This document shows positions 19,392 to 30,185 of a DNA stretch of 64,000 nt, one piece after another; the stretch's first letter is position 1; the number at the start of each line of letters is the position of its first letter. Source of the DNA: Alphaproteobacteria bacterium. GTDB taxonomy: Bacteria > Pseudomonadota > Alphaproteobacteria > Rhodospirillales > WMHbin7. The notes below the pieces were generated by a model, which saw nothing but the letters and a program-made list of their open reading frames with translations, did not search any database and had not been told where the DNA came from. The DNA is taken from contig JADFZV010000007.1 of assembly GCA_015232335.1 (NCBI GenBank), positions 52,107 through 116,106 on the forward strand. The letters run 5' to 3'. A program made the translations under genes and the position numbers.

Positions 19392-20194
19392 GCTGGACTT
19401 GACCCGATCAATTGTTCGGCAATCGCCTCGACATCCTGTGCTGCCTCGGAATTGGGCGAGCGGATCAGAAGCGGCGTCTGATTGCGAATGGAATCGCGCA
19501 CCTTGACATCCCTGCGGATAACGCCAGCCAGGGGCGGGCTGAATTTCAAAAAGCCCTCGCAGGCCTTCTTAAGCGTGGCAAAGGTGCGTTCGCCTTCGCG
19601 CATCGAATTGGCCATGTTGATGACGATGCGCAAATCAAGCCCCGGTCGTTCCATATGCATGACCTTGATGAAGGCATAGGCATCGGTCAGCGAGGTTGGC
19701 TCGTCGGTGCAAACCACCAGAACGGTTGCCGCCGTTTCAGCCAGCATGCGCACCGTCTTTTCAACGCCCGCTCCCAGATCGAGAATCACCCGATCATAAG
19801 CGCCCGACAGCAGCACAAGATCGTCGGTCAGAAGTTGCAGACGGCTTAGGGGAATATTGGCAAGGCTTCCCGAGCCCGAGCGCCCGGCGATCACGTCAAA
19901 GCCGCCTTCGGTGAAGTTGGTCGCAACCTGATTGAGCGTCAGGCGTCCGGCAATCACACCACCCAGATCCTGTTTAGGCATCAGGCCCAGTTGAATGTCG
20001 ACATTGGCCAGACCCAGATCGCCATCGAATAACAGCGTGTGCTGATTCTTGCGGGCCAAAGCATGCGAAAGCGTTATCGAGAACCACGTCTTGCCGACAC
20101 CGCCCTTGCCGGATGCAACAGCCGTCATGTTGCGCCCCTTGGGCCTGACGGACGGGCGGTGGGCGAGCGTGGGGGCTTGGGGGGTAAGCGTCAT
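19388..20194 (-). CDS. flhG: MinD/ParA-family ATPase FlhG
   Basis: MTAVASGKGGVGKTWFSITLSHALA...LLFDGDLGLANVDIQLGL; next to flhF. Confidence 0.9.
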   Translation of the reverse strand: MTLTPQAPTLAHRPSVRPKGRNMTAVASGKGGVGKTWFSITLSHALARKNQHTLLFDGDLGLANVDIQLGLMPKQDLGGVIAGRLTLNQVATNFTEGGFDVIAGRSGSGSLANIPLSRLQLLTDDLVLLSGAYDRVILDLGAGVEKTVRMLAETAATVLVVCTDEPTSLTDAYAFIKVMHMERPGLDLRIVINMANSMREGERTFATLKKACEGFLKFSPPLAGVIRRDVKVRDSIRNQTPLLIRSPNSEAAQDVEAIAEQLIGSSPA

Positions 20195-21198
20195 GACAAG
20201 GCCTCGGAATAGGAGGAAGATTCATCCAGCGACTGAACGGCGTGATCGTCGGGATCGGTGATCAGAAGACGGGCCAGGGACACCGGATTGATGGCCACCA
20301 GACCACTGGCGACATGCGGACTGACGGCAACTTCCGAGAACATCGCCTCGGCGGCATCCGCCGCCGCCAGAATGGCGCCCAGACGGCGCGTGGCGTCCAA
20401 CCGGGTCGCCAGCAGGCGCGTGACCCCCAGGCCCGAATAGATTTCGCCCATCTCGGCCGCCTCGGATGCATCTCCGCCCGCCGCCATGACCAGAATGGGT
20501 TCAACCCCTCCCGCTTCCAGCAAATCGCCGAGATAGCTTATATCGCGTTCCTGAAAGGGATTAAGGCCCGGGGAATCGATGAAAACGAGATCGTAGATGC
20601 CCGCATTGTCTTCCAGCATGCGCCTGAGAGCCTCGGGTCCGCGCGCCACCTTAAGCTCGATATCCATGATCCGGGTAAAGGAAGCCAACTGCTCGACCAC
20701 GCCCGCCCGCATTGAATCGGTGGTGATGACACCGACCTTGCGGCCCTTCATGACGGAACGCGCGGCCAGCTTGGCCACCGTGATTGTCTTGCCGCCCCCA
20801 GGCGGGCCGATCAGCATAAAGGGCCGGGGGGCGCTTTTGTCGGGAAGAGGGGCAAAGGCGAATGTGGCGTCAAGGGCAGCCGCGCAAGCCATGACGGGAT
20901 CTTCCGATTCGACCGCACCCGTGGCCACCACCAGACGCTCGATCAGCTTTCCGGGAACCCCGTGAAAGGATAGTGCCTGGCGCACCGCTTCTGAGATGAA
21001 GGGGCGCATGCCGCCGCCCAACATGCGCTCGATGGCATCCTCATCGACATCGAACCCTTCAAGGGCGGCCGTGATATGCACTTCGCCCGTTTCCGGGTCT
21101 TTCTGAGTCGAGACGATGATCGCCTCGTCGCCCAGTTCCCGACGGACGGTTTGCATGGCCTCGGCCATGCCGGGAGCGGTGAAGGTTTTAAGGCGCAT
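20191..21198 (-). CDS. flhF: flagellar biosynthesis GTPase FlhF
   Basis: MRLKTFTAPGMAEAMQTVRRELGDEAIIVSTQKD...LIGPPGGGKTITVAKLAARSVMKGRKVGVITTDSMRAG. Confidence 0.93.
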   Translation of the reverse strand: MRLKTFTAPGMAEAMQTVRRELGDEAIIVSTQKDPETGEVHITAALEGFDVDEDAIERMLGGGMRPFISEAVRQALSFHGVPGKLIERLVVATGAVESEDPVMACAAALDATFAFAPLPDKSAPRPFMLIGPPGGGKTITVAKLAARSVMKGRKVGVITTDSMRAGVVEQLASFTRIMDIELKVARGPEALRRMLEDNAGIYDLVFIDSPGLNPFQERDISYLGDLLEAGGVEPILVMAAGGDASEAAEMGEIYSGLGVTRLLATRLDATRRLGAILAAADAAEAMFSEVAVSPHVASGLVAINPVSLARLLITDPDDHAVQSLDESSSYSEALS

Positions 21199-21255
21199 CT
21201 ATATTGCCCCTCAAGCGCCGGGCGCCTTCGAAAGACTCTATGTCCGCTAACCCAC

Positions 21256-23418
21256 TCATATCTGCCCCAGGGTTTTGATCTTGGCCTTGGGATGAATTTC
21301 GCTTTGCGACATAACGACCGTCATCGGCCTGAAGCGCTCGATGATCGAGCGCACATAGGGCCGGATCATTGGGCTGGTCAGAAGCACCGGCGTTTCGCCT
21401 TGCATGGCGAAGCGCTCGAAATTCTGGCGCACCTTGGAAATGAATTCCTGAAGACGCGAAGGCGCCATCGACAACTGCTTTTCCTCGCCAGCCCCGATCA
21501 GCGATTCGGCAAACGACTGCTCCCATTCCGGGCTTAGGGTCACCAGCGGAATGAAGCCCTGATCGGAGGTGTTCGAATCACTGATCTGGCGGGCCAGACG
21601 GGTGCGCACATGCTCGGTAATGGTCATGACGTTGCGCGTATGGCCGCAGGCTTCGGAAACACCTTCCAGAATCGTCGGCAGATCGCGCACGGAAATGCGC
21701 TCGGTCAGCAGATTCTGCAGCACGCGCTGCACGCCGCCCACGGAAATCTGGCTGGGAATGAGATCGGCCACCAGCTTTTGATGCTCCTTGTCCAACTCGT
21801 CCATCAGCTTTTGCGTTTCGGCGAACGAAAGCAGCTCGCTCATATTGTCCTTGATCACTTCGGTCAGGTGCGTGGTGATCACCGTCGGCGGATCGACCAC
21901 GGTATAGCCCCTGAACAAAGCCTCCTCGCGCGAGGTCAGATCGATCCAAAGTGCGGGCAGGCCAAAAGTCGGCTCGCGCGTTTTCTCGCCGGGGATGGTG
22001 ATTTCCTCGCCTCTGGGATCCATGACCAGCAGCATGTCGGGACGCAGATCGCCCCGGCCCGCCTCGACCTCCTTGATGTAGATCACATAGGCGTTGGCCG
22101 GAAGCTGCATGTTGTCTTGAATGCGCACACTGGGCATGACAAAGCCCATGTCGGCAGCCAGGGCGCGCCTTAAGGCCTTGATCTGCTCGGTCAAACGCTG
22201 GCCCTTGGGGCTGTTGATCAGCGACAACAAGCCATAGCCCAATTCAAGTCGCACCAGATCGATCTTTAACGCCGAGGAAATGGGCTCTTCCGCCACCGGC
22301 ACTTCCTGACGGGTCTGTGCTTCGGCAACGGCTTCTTCCTGCTCCACCTTTACCCGCTGCGTCCGATCGACCTTCCAGGCCAGACCACCGGTTATGGCCG
22401 CCAGCCCCAAGAAGGGTAGCAGCGGCATGCCCGGCATGAAACCCAACATGGCCACCAGGAACGAACTGACGCCCAGGGCCTTGGGATATCCGCCCAACTG
22501 ACGCGCCAAGGCTTTGTCGGCGGTTTCGGACAGGCCCGCCTTGGAAACCAACATACCGGCAGAGGTGGAGACGATGAGCGCCGGAATCTGGCTGACCAAT
22601 CCGTCGCCAATGGTCAGCTTGGTATAGACATCCAAGGCCTGCATGAAAGGCAGCCCCATCTGGACGACGCCGATGAAGATGCCGCCAATAACATTGATGA
22701 AGGTGATCATCAAACCGGCCACGGCATCGCCACGTACGAATTTCGAGGCACCGTCCATGGCGCCGTAAAAGGCGCTTTCCTCTTCCAGTTCCTTTCTTCT
22801 CTTGCGGGCCGTGCCTTCGTCAATCAGGCCCGATGACAGATCGGCATCGATCGCCATCTGCTTGCCCGGCATGGCGTCCAACGTGAAGCGGGCCGCCACC
22901 TCGGCAATACGGGTTGAGCCCTTGGTGATGACAACGAAATTGACGATCAGCAGAATGGCGAAGATGACGATACCAATGGCAAAGTTGCCGCTCATGACGA
23001 AGCCAGCGAAGGCCTCGACCACATGACCGGCGGCCGCCGTTCCCTCGTGGCCTTTTGACAAAATCAGGCGCGTCGTCGCCATATTGAGCGCCAAGCGGAT
23101 CATGGTGGCGAGCAGAAGAACCGTTGGATACGAGTTAAACTGCAAAGGCCGCTCGATGAAGATCGAGACCATAAGGATCAGAACGGAGAAGGTAATGGAC
23201 AGCGCCAGCGAAATGTCCATCAGCCAGGGCGGCATGGGCAGGATGAGGACCACAAGGATCAGCGCCACCGCCAAGGCAAAGGCGATATCGCCCCGGCGCA
23301 TTGCCGCCGTGAAGCGATTAAGCACAGGCCCCATAGAGCCAGCGCTCAGCCCGAAGCCGCCGCGCGCTCCGCCATCGGCATCGTCTCCTGCAGCGACCTC
23401 GATGGGCGCCTCGGCCAT
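21256..23418 (-). CDS. flhA: flagellar biosynthesis protein FlhA
   Basis: RGDIAFALAVALILVVLILPMPPWLMDISLALSITFSVLILMVSIFI...DLSSGLIDEGTARKRRKELEEESAFYGAMDGASKFVRGDA. Confidence 0.98.
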   Translation of the reverse strand: MAEAPIEVAAGDDADGGARGGFGLSAGSMGPVLNRFTAAMRRGDIAFALAVALILVVLILPMPPWLMDISLALSITFSVLILMVSIFIERPLQFNSYPTVLLLATMIRLALNMATTRLILSKGHEGTAAAGHVVEAFAGFVMSGNFAIGIVIFAILLIVNFVVITKGSTRIAEVAARFTLDAMPGKQMAIDADLSSGLIDEGTARKRRKELEEESAFYGAMDGASKFVRGDAVAGLMITFINVIGGIFIGVVQMGLPFMQALDVYTKLTIGDGLVSQIPALIVSTSAGMLVSKAGLSETADKALARQLGGYPKALGVSSFLVAMLGFMPGMPLLPFLGLAAITGGLAWKVDRTQRVKVEQEEAVAEAQTRQEVPVAEEPISSALKIDLVRLELGYGLLSLINSPKGQRLTEQIKALRRALAADMGFVMPSVRIQDNMQLPANAYVIYIKEVEAGRGDLRPDMLLVMDPRGEEITIPGEKTREPTFGLPALWIDLTSREEALFRGYTVVDPPTVITTHLTEVIKDNMSELLSFAETQKLMDELDKEHQKLVADLIPSQISVGGVQRVLQNLLTERISVRDLPTILEGVSEACGHTRNVMTITEHVRTRLARQISDSNTSDQGFIPLVTLSPEWEQSFAESLIGAGEEKQLSMAPSRLQEFISKVRQNFERFAMQGETPVLLTSPMIRPYVRSIIERFRPMTVVMSQSEIHPKAKIKTLGQI

Positions 23419-23434
23419 TCCCAGCTCCTAGATC

Positions 23435-24784
23435 TCAGAGTCCGGCCCGTTCGCCCTCGCCGGGCGGCGGTACCTTGTAGCCTTCCTCGCCATACTGCTT
23501 CAGCTTGTTCCTGAGCGTGCGGATGGAAATGCCCAGAATATTGGCGGCATGTGTGCGATTGCCCAGGCAATGATACAACGTATCAAGGATCAACTCGCGC
23601 TCGACTTCGGCCACGGTGCGGCCGATCAGATTCTGGGTTGGCCGGTCCGAATTGTCCGCGTCGGCACTGGGTGGCGGCGCACCCTCCGCGCCCGTCAGCA
23701 CGATGGCCTCTGGCCCGATGACGTCATTGGAAGCCAGCAGCACGGCGCGGTGCATGGCATTTTCCAGCTCACGCACGTTGCCTCGCCAGGTAAAGCGTTT
23801 CAACTGAAGCAGCGCCTCGTCGTTGATCGAGCGCTCGGGAAGGCCGTTGGCTTGCGCATAAAACTTCGCGAAGTGGCGGGCCAGCACCTCGATGTCCTTG
23901 GGACGCTCGCGCAAAGGAGGCAGCAGCAGCGTCATGACATTGAGGCGGAAGTAGAGATCCTCACGGAAGGTTCCCTTCTTGACTTCATCTTGCAGGGTTC
24001 GATTGGTCGTGGCGATGATGCGCACATCCACCTTGACCGGCTTGCCGCCGCCCAAGCGGTCGATTTCGCGCTCCTGAATGGCGCGCAACAGCTTGGATTG
24101 CAGCCGCACATCCATTTCGCTGATTTCGTCCAGCAGCAGCGTGCCGCCCTGGGCCTCTTCGAACTTTCCCAGCCTTCTGGCCACAGCCCCGGTGAAGGCG
24201 CCCTTCTCATGGCCGAACAACTCAGATTCTAGCAGGGTTTCCGGAATAGCAGCACAGTTGACGGCAATAAAGGGGTGCGATGAGCGCTTGCTCTTGCGAT
24301 GGATATAGCGCGCCATCAGTTCCTTGCCGGTGCCCGACTCGCCCGTGATCAGAATCGAGGCGTCCGATGGCGCCACCTGATCGGCCAATTTCAGAACAGA
24401 GGCCATTTTCGGGTCGGAAGAAATGATGGCATGACTTTCTTCGACCACGGCAGCCAGCACGGCGGCAATCAGATCCGCGTCGGGCGGCAAGGGGACATAT
24501 TCCCGGGCTCCGGCCCTAATGGCCCGCACGGCGGCCTGGGTGTCGGTCGAGGTGCCGCAGGCGACGACAGGGATGATGATGCGCTCGGCGGCCAACTGAT
24601 CGACCAGGGATTTGACGTCGCGCTTGACATCAATCATCACCAGATCGGCGCCCTTGCCTGAACGTAGAACCTCCAATCCTTGCGCGACATCGTCGGCATG
24701 CGACACTTTGGCGCCGCGGCTGATGGCGATCTGGCTGGCGGCCCCGATCTGTCCGTCTAAAGAGCCGATAATGAGCAGGCGCAT
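23435..24784 (-). CDS. flbD: sigma-54-dependent response regulator FlbD/FlrC-like
   Basis: AAA+ [29 protein letters not shown]-terminal Fis-type HTH; in flagellar cluster. Confidence 0.88.
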   Translation of the reverse strand: MRLLIIGSLDGQIGAASQIAISRGAKVSHADDVAQGLEVLRSGKGADLVMIDVKRDVKSLVDQLAAERIIIPVVACGTSTDTQAAVRAIRAGAREYVPLPPDADLIAAVLAAVVEESHAIISSDPKMASVLKLADQVAPSDASILITGESGTGKELMARYIHRKSKRSSHPFIAVNCAAIPETLLESELFGHEKGAFTGAVARRLGKFEEAQGGTLLLDEISEMDVRLQSKLLRAIQEREIDRLGGGKPVKVDVRIIATTNRTLQDEVKKGTFREDLYFRLNVMTLLLPPLRERPKDIEVLARHFAKFYAQANGLPERSINDEALLQLKRFTWRGNVRELENAMHRAVLLASNDVIGPEAIVLTGAEGAPPPSADADNSDRPTQNLIGRTVAEVERELILDTLYHCLGNRTHAANILGISIRTLRNKLKQYGEEGYKVPPPGEGERAGL

Positions 24785-24809
24785 GATATCCCCGATTCCT
24801 TATAGATCG

Positions 24810-25148
24810 TCAGCTTCTGTCGGCCTTGATGATTTCCGTCATGGTAACGCCCAAGCGGTCTTCCACCACCACCACCTCGCCACGCGCGACCAGCCGGTTG
24901 TTGACATAGATGTCGATGGCTTCACCTACCTTGCGGTCCAGTTCGACCACGGCGCCGCGGCCCAGCTTCAGCAACTGATGCACCTGCATTGTGGCCTTGC
25001 CCAGAACGGCTGATACCTGGACAGGAATGTCGTAAACGGCTTCAAGATCGCGTGACGAGCGCGGGACATCGGGCAGCTCAATCCGCTCTTCATCGGGATC
25101 GCCTCTCAACTCGTTCAGTTCCAGATTGTCCGCCATGACTTCCTCCAA
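24810..25148 (-). CDS. fliN: flagellar motor switch protein FliN
   Basis: DIPVQVSAVLGKATMQVHQLLKLGRGAVVELDRKVGEAIDIYVNNRLVARGEVVVVEDRLGVTMTEI. Confidence 0.96.
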   Translation of the reverse strand: MEEVMADNLELNELRGDPDEERIELPDVPRSSRDLEAVYDIPVQVSAVLGKATMQVHQLLKLGRGAVVELDRKVGEAIDIYVNNRLVARGEVVVVEDRLGVTMTEIIKADRS

Positions 25149-25154
25149 TCCTGA

Positions 25155-25871
25155 TCAAACGTCTTCCGAAACGGCATCATCGCCCTCGGGAATCAGATAT
25201 TTTTCGACGACAGCATCGACTTCTTCTATCAGGCGGGTAAGGTCGCGCTCGGCGCCGCCATCCGCCCATTCCACTTTGCAGTCTGTTACATCAAGCCCAG
25301 GCGTTCCAATCACCACCACCCGGCCTTCGAACCCACTCTCGATTACCAGGCCATCGACCTTGGCGCGCACCGCCTCAGCCAGCTCTTCCGTCACTCGCAC
25401 CACGACGCGGGGTTCCTTGCCGAGGCGCATCATGCATTCGCGCATCAAGGACTCTATATCGCTTAGCCCTTCTTTGCGAGCCAAGGATGGAGCCAGTTTG
25501 CGAAGCATGGCCTGGGCCACCTGTATGGCGGCGCGCTGATTGACTTCTGCCGACCGCTTCTCGGCGGCAAACAGCCCTGCCAACTGCTCCGATATCGCTC
25601 TTAGCGCATTGCTTTCCTGCCAGGACCGGCTCTCCTCGGCCTCCTTGAGGCCATCCTCGCGCCCCTGGGCATAGCTTTCTTCCTTGGCCTGCAGCAATTC
25701 CTCTTCCGAAAAGACTGGAGGTGGCGGCGCCTCGGGCTCCGGCTCTTCCTCGTATTGCGTATCCTCCTGCTTGGGCGCCTGCTTGACCGGCGCCTGATCG
25801 AAGGACAGGTCGAACAGGAATTTGCGCACCTGCGCCACTCCGGCATCCTTTGTTCTCTCTGCGCTCATCAA
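25155..25871 (-). CDS. fliH: flagellar assembly protein FliH-like
   Basis: Acidic N-terminus and [43 protein letters not shown]; between fliN and fliG. Confidence 0.85.
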   Translation of the reverse strand: MMSAERTKDAGVAQVRKFLFDLSFDQAPVKQAPKQEDTQYEEEPEPEAPPPPVFSEEELLQAKEESYAQGREDGLKEAEESRSWQESNALRAISEQLAGLFAAEKRSAEVNQRAAIQVAQAMLRKLAPSLARKEGLSDIESLMRECMMRLGKEPRVVVRVTEELAEAVRAKVDGLVIESGFEGRVVVIGTPGLDVTDCKVEWADGGAERDLTRLIEEVDAVVEKYLIPEGDDAVSEDV

Positions 25872-26887
25872 TAGACCAGCTCATCTTCGGCGCCGCCCTC
25901 GGAGATGATGATCTGACCGCTGGAGGCTAGGTCTTTGGCAACCTGGACGATGGCGGTCTGCGCTTCGTCGACGTCTTTCAGGCGAACAGGGCCCAGAGCC
26001 TCCATATCTTCCTTCAGCATCTTGCCCAGGCGTTCGGACATGTTCTTGAAGAAGAGTTCCTTGACGGCGTCCGAACCACCCTTGAGCGCCAGGCCCAGCT
26101 TTTCCTTCTCGACATTGCGCAGCAGAATCTGAATGCCCGCCGAATCGACGCGCGTAAGATCCTCGAAGGTGAACATGAGCTGCTTGATGCGCTCTGCCGA
26201 TTCGCGGTTGCGTTCCTCCAGGGCCGACATGAAGCGGGCTTCGGTGTTGCGGTCAAGATTGTTGAAGATTTCCGCCATCACCTCATGCGAATCGCGTCTG
26301 GCCGTGCGGGCCAGATTGCTCATGAATTCCGTGCGCAAGGTTTTTTCGACGCCATCCAGAACCTCTTTCTGCACGGCCTCCATGCGCAGCATGCGCATCA
26401 CCACTTCCATGGCGAAGTGCTCGGGCAAGAGCGACAGCACACGGGCGCCATGGTCCGATTTCACCTTTGAAAGGACAACCGCCACGGTTTGCGGATATTC
26501 GTTCTTCAGATAATTGGCCAACACCTGCTCGTTGACGTTGCCTAGCTTGTCCCACATGGTGCGACCGGCGGGACCACGGATTTCCTCCATGATCAGATCG
26601 ACGCGATCTTTGGGCAGGCCCTTCATCAACAGGCGTTCGGTGCTTTCGAACGAACCTACCAGAGAGCCGGTTGAGGCCAATTGGTCTGCAAATTCGATGA
26701 AAAGGCGCTCGATCAGACTGGCATTGACCGAGCCCAGGTTGGCCATGACCTGAGACAGTTCCTTGATTTCCTCGTCGTCCATGATGGCAAACATCTTGGA
26801 CGAATTCTGCTCGCCGATAGCCAGCATCAGAATGGCCGCTTTTTGCTGGCCGGTCAGCGTCCGATAGTCTTCCTTGATGCGCGCCAC
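25868..26887 (-). CDS. fliG: flagellar motor switch protein FliG
   Basis: [42 protein letters not shown]...[19 protein letters not shown]. Confidence 0.97.
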   Translation of the reverse strand: MARIKEDYRTLTGQQKAAILMLAIGEQNSSKMFAIMDDEEIKELSQVMANLGSVNASLIERLFIEFADQLASTGSLVGSFESTERLLMKGLPKDRVDLIMEEIRGPAGRTMWDKLGNVNEQVLANYLKNEYPQTVAVVLSKVKSDHGARVLSLLPEHFAMEVVMRMLRMEAVQKEVLDGVEKTLRTEFMSNLARTARRDSHEVMAEIFNNLDRNTEARFMSALEERNRESAERIKQLMFTFEDLTRVDSAGIQILLRNVEKEKLGLALKGGSDAVKELFFKNMSERLGKMLKEDMEALGPVRLKDVDEAQTAIVQVAKDLASSGQIIISEGGAEDELVY

Positions 26888-26905
26888 TGCTGATCTCTCC
26901 CGGCC

Positions 26906-28549
26906 TTACGTTTCCTGATACATCCAATTGCGGATAATCGACAGCGCCTCTTCGGGGTGTTTCTCGATAATTTCGCCGATTTTCTTGATCGACGATGCCT
27001 TGACCCGACCTTCCACCTTATCGATATCGATCAGCTCGTCCAGGGATTCAATCTCCTCATCCATGGGGACGCCAGGAACAGGAGGCATTCCAGGGCCAGA
27101 CAAGGCGGGCGCCATGCCCGGCTCGCCCAGAAGCTTGCGCCCAGCCTCGCCTGCGGCAGCCGAGGTCGTTTCGAAGGCTCTGGTCACCAGCGGGCGCACC
27201 ACCAGCAAGATGACCAGAATTGCAACCACGCTCAAGACCAGGATCTCTGCCATGCGCATGATCTGCGCTTGCTCGAATCCGAAGACCAGATCGATCGGTT
27301 TGGCCTGATCCTCAAGCCCTTCGGTAAAGCGCATGTTGACGACGTCGACCTTGTCGCCGCGCTTGTCGTCAAAGCCGATGGCCGAACGAACCAGTGTGGA
27401 AATCTGATCGAGATCTTCTTGCTTGCGCACCTCATAGGCGCGCTGCTCGCCCGTCCCATTGTATACGCCATCGACCAGCACGGCGACGGAAAGTCGCTTC
27501 ACGATGCCGGTTTCGCGCACCTGATTGATGGTTTTCTTGGAAATCTCGTAATTGACCAGTTCGTCGTTGCGGGCTTCCTTGTTCTGGGCCCTGGTCGCCC
27601 CGGCCTGGTTGGCCGCCGTATCCGGAAGATTCTGCCCCACCGTTACCGGCAATGATTCCTGATCTTGGGCCTGCACGTCCTCGCTGATCGTTCTGGTCGA
27701 GCGGACGACCTGCGATTCGGGATCGAATTTCTCTTCATTGACCGTCATGCGGTCGAAATCGATATCGGCCCGCACCTCGGCCCGAACCTTACCAAATCCT
27801 ACTGTTTTCTCAATCAGATCCTCGATCTGGCGCGCCATTCGCTGCTCGTAGGAAATACGCATTTCCTCGGCGTTGCGGTTCATCACCTGCTGGCCATCTT
27901 CGAAGCCGCGAGACAGCAAGGTGCCCTTGTCGTCGATGATGGAAATTCGGGAAGGTTGCAACCTGGGCACGGCGGCGGCCACCAAGTGCTGGATTCCGGC
28001 CACCTGCTGGGCATTCAGGCGCCCGCTGCCCCCCATCTTCAGAATGATCGAGGCCGAGGGTTCCTGGACATCGCGCGAGAACATTTCGCGTCTTGGCATG
28101 ACCAGATGAACACGGGCACTTTTCACATTGCCGACCGACTTGATCGAGCGCGCCAATTCGCCTTCCAGTGCGCGCACCAGATTCAGATTCTGCATGAAGC
28201 TGGTCGAACCCAGGGGATCGGACTTGTCGAAAATCTCATAACCCACCGAAACGCCGCCTGCGGGAAGTGCTTGCTCGGCCAATTGCATGCGCAGCTTGCC
28301 CACCTGGTCGGACGGCACGAAGATCTGATTGCCGCTACGCACCTCGAAGGGAATCTTCATGCCATCCAGCTTCGTGGCGACCCGCCCCGCATCGGCTGCT
28401 TCCAGATCGCCATACAGCAATTCCATGGGCGCCGAGCTGACGCGGGCGGCGATGAAGATGATGAAACCGATCATGCCAACGGCCACACCAACCATGGCTG
28501 CCAGCCGTGCCGGACCCAGATTGCGAAGAGACTGCAGAAAGCCGTTCAC
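26906..28549 (-). CDS. fliF: flagellar M-ring protein FliF
   Basis: LNLVRALEGELARSIKSVGNVKSARVHLVMPRREMFSRDVQEPSASIILKM. Confidence 0.97.
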   Translation of the reverse strand: MNGFLQSLRNLGPARLAAMVGVAVGMIGFIIFIAARVSSAPMELLYGDLEAADAGRVATKLDGMKIPFEVRSGNQIFVPSDQVGKLRMQLAEQALPAGGVSVGYEIFDKSDPLGSTSFMQNLNLVRALEGELARSIKSVGNVKSARVHLVMPRREMFSRDVQEPSASIILKMGGSGRLNAQQVAGIQHLVAAAVPRLQPSRISIIDDKGTLLSRGFEDGQQVMNRNAEEMRISYEQRMARQIEDLIEKTVGFGKVRAEVRADIDFDRMTVNEEKFDPESQVVRSTRTISEDVQAQDQESLPVTVGQNLPDTAANQAGATRAQNKEARNDELVNYEISKKTINQVRETGIVKRLSVAVLVDGVYNGTGEQRAYEVRKQEDLDQISTLVRSAIGFDDKRGDKVDVVNMRFTEGLEDQAKPIDLVFGFEQAQIMRMAEILVLSVVAILVILLVVRPLVTRAFETTSAAAGEAGRKLLGEPGMAPALSGPGMPPVPGVPMDEEIESLDELIDIDKVEGRVKASSIKKIGEIIEKHPEEALSIIRNWMYQET

Positions 28550-28650
28550 GTCAGGCCTCGTTCCTCAAGAAACGTTGGTGCGCACCCCTTGGCGTCAAGG
28601 GAGTTTTCTAGCCTCGAGTCTGCTCTTTCGTCGTGAATAAGAGGTTAACG

Positions 28651-28669
28651 CCCGGCAATTTTTGCCGGG
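28651..28669. repeat. 19-bp palindrome CCCGGCAA-TTT-TTGCCGGG
   Basis: Perfect 8-bp arms between fliF start and the convergent end of the methyltransferase gene; no T-tract on either side. Confidence 0.5.
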
Positions 28670-28710
28670 ATGGGGGAAAAATTTTCCTTGCCGCCGATTG
28701 GTTGAAGATT

Positions 28711-29503
28711 TTAGGCAGGCCTTCGCCAGACAATCAGGGACGTATCCTTGACGTGCTTAAGGTCAAGACGGTCCGCCAACTCGTTCAAGGCCTTCCAAAC
28801 CCCCTTGATGCGACGCGGCCCCCGGTAATCGTGCCACAGAACCAGCCCGCCCGGCTTGACCATGGCCAGGGCCTTTTGCGTGTCGCTGACCACATAGGAA
28901 TAGGCATGCGAGCCGTCGACGAAAACCAGATCGCAGCGCCCCAGCCAGGGTTCGGGATCGAATTCCTTGCTGTCGCCGAAAAGCTGGGTGATTTTCGGCT
29001 CGGCTTCGCTCTCGGAGTAAAGAAACTTCGTATTGGTCGATTCGACCAGGGCCATGCGGGTTTCCGGTTCATCGTCGCCCCCTTCGGCCTTGTAGCTGCC
29101 ATGCTGCCCGGGACCCAGGGTCAGGGTTGTCACCTTGGCGCCGGGGGGGACTGTTGACGGCAAGGTGATAGGTCGTGCGGCCTGTGCAGGTGCCGAATTC
29201 GAAGATCTCCATCGCCCCCTTGGCCAAACCCGCCAGAATCCAGCTCTCAAGGTCCGAGGTTCCACCCGGAACATCGGCATTTCCGACGAATCGGACCTCG
29301 GCTTTCAGCGTGGCGCCGAAGGGGCCTGTGGAAAAGACGGGGGCCAGCTCGTGTGGCTTGATGCTGGGAATGGGCCAGGGCTTGCCGAAAAGCCCCCTTT
29401 GCTTATGTCTGGCGCGCAGCCTCAGGGTATAAAGACCCAAGAGCGCCAAGGCGATAGCGAAAACCAGAAGGATCGCCAGGAGAATGGGGGCAAGCATCGT
29501 CAT
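28711..29503 (-). CDS. membrane-anchored class I SAM-dependent methyltransferase, frameshifted in this sequence
   Basis: ORF 29069..29503 (N-terminal TM, FEFGTCTGRTTYHLAVNSP) continues in another frame as ORF 28711..29280 (PPGAKVTTLTLGPGQHGS...CDLVFVDGSHAYSYVVSDTQKALAMVKPGGLVLWHDY); shift at a C7 coding-strand tract (G7 in 29140-29150). Confidence 0.75.
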
Positions 29504-29600
29504 GGGCGCACCCTAGCGAAGCTCATTTGCCGACGCTACAAGGAATTGATCGAAAGCTCGGGCTGGGCTACAAGATGTCCAACAAAAGGGGTGTTCTACC

Positions 29601-30170
29601 ATGTCCGTCATGCCCGACCATTGGATTCGCGAGCAGGCCCGCAAAGTGGGCATGATCGAACCGTTCGAAGACCGCCTGATCCGCCAGGGCGATAAAAATC
29701 AAGGCGTTATCAGCTATGGCGTCTCGTCCTACGGCTATGACGCCCGAGTCTCGCCGGAATTCAAGATTTTCACCGATGTCGATTCGGTGGTGGTAGATCC
29801 CAAGAATTTCTCAAAGCAAAGCTTCGTTGAGCGCGAGGGGCCGGAATGCATCATCCCTCCCAACAGCTTCGCCCTGGCCCGCACGGTGGAATATTTCCGC
29901 ATTCCCAGGGACATTCTGGTGATCTGCCTGGGCAAAAGCACCTATGCCCGCTGCGGCATCATCGTCAACGTCACCCCGCTGGAACCCGGCTGGGAAGGCC
30001 ATGTGACGCTGGAATTCTCGAACACCACGCCCCTGCCGGCACGCATCTATGCCAATGAAGGAGCCTGCCAGTTCATCTTCCTGAAGGCCGACAGCCCCTG
30101 CGAGGTCTCCTATGCCGAGCGATCGGGCAAATATATGGGCCAGACCGGCGTTACCCTTCCCAAGCTGTAA
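29601..30170 (+). CDS. dcd: dCTP deaminase
   Basis: [22 protein letters not shown]...[14 protein letters not shown]...[46 protein letters not shown]. Confidence 0.97.
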   Translation: MSVMPDHWIREQARKVGMIEPFEDRLIRQGDKNQGVISYGVSSYGYDARVSPEFKIFTDVDSVVVDPKNFSKQSFVEREGPECIIPPNSFALARTVEYFRIPRDILVICLGKSTYARCGIIVNVTPLEPGWEGHVTLEFSNTTPLPARIYANEGACQFIFLKADSPCEVSYAERSGKYMGQTGVTLPKL

Positions 30171-30185
30171 GGACCCGTTTTTCAT

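Noticed and set aside
28651-28669. CCCGGCAA-TTT-TTGCCGGG as a Rho-independent terminator
   Set aside because: Perfect palindrome but no T-tract on either strand; kept only as a repeat/operator candidate.
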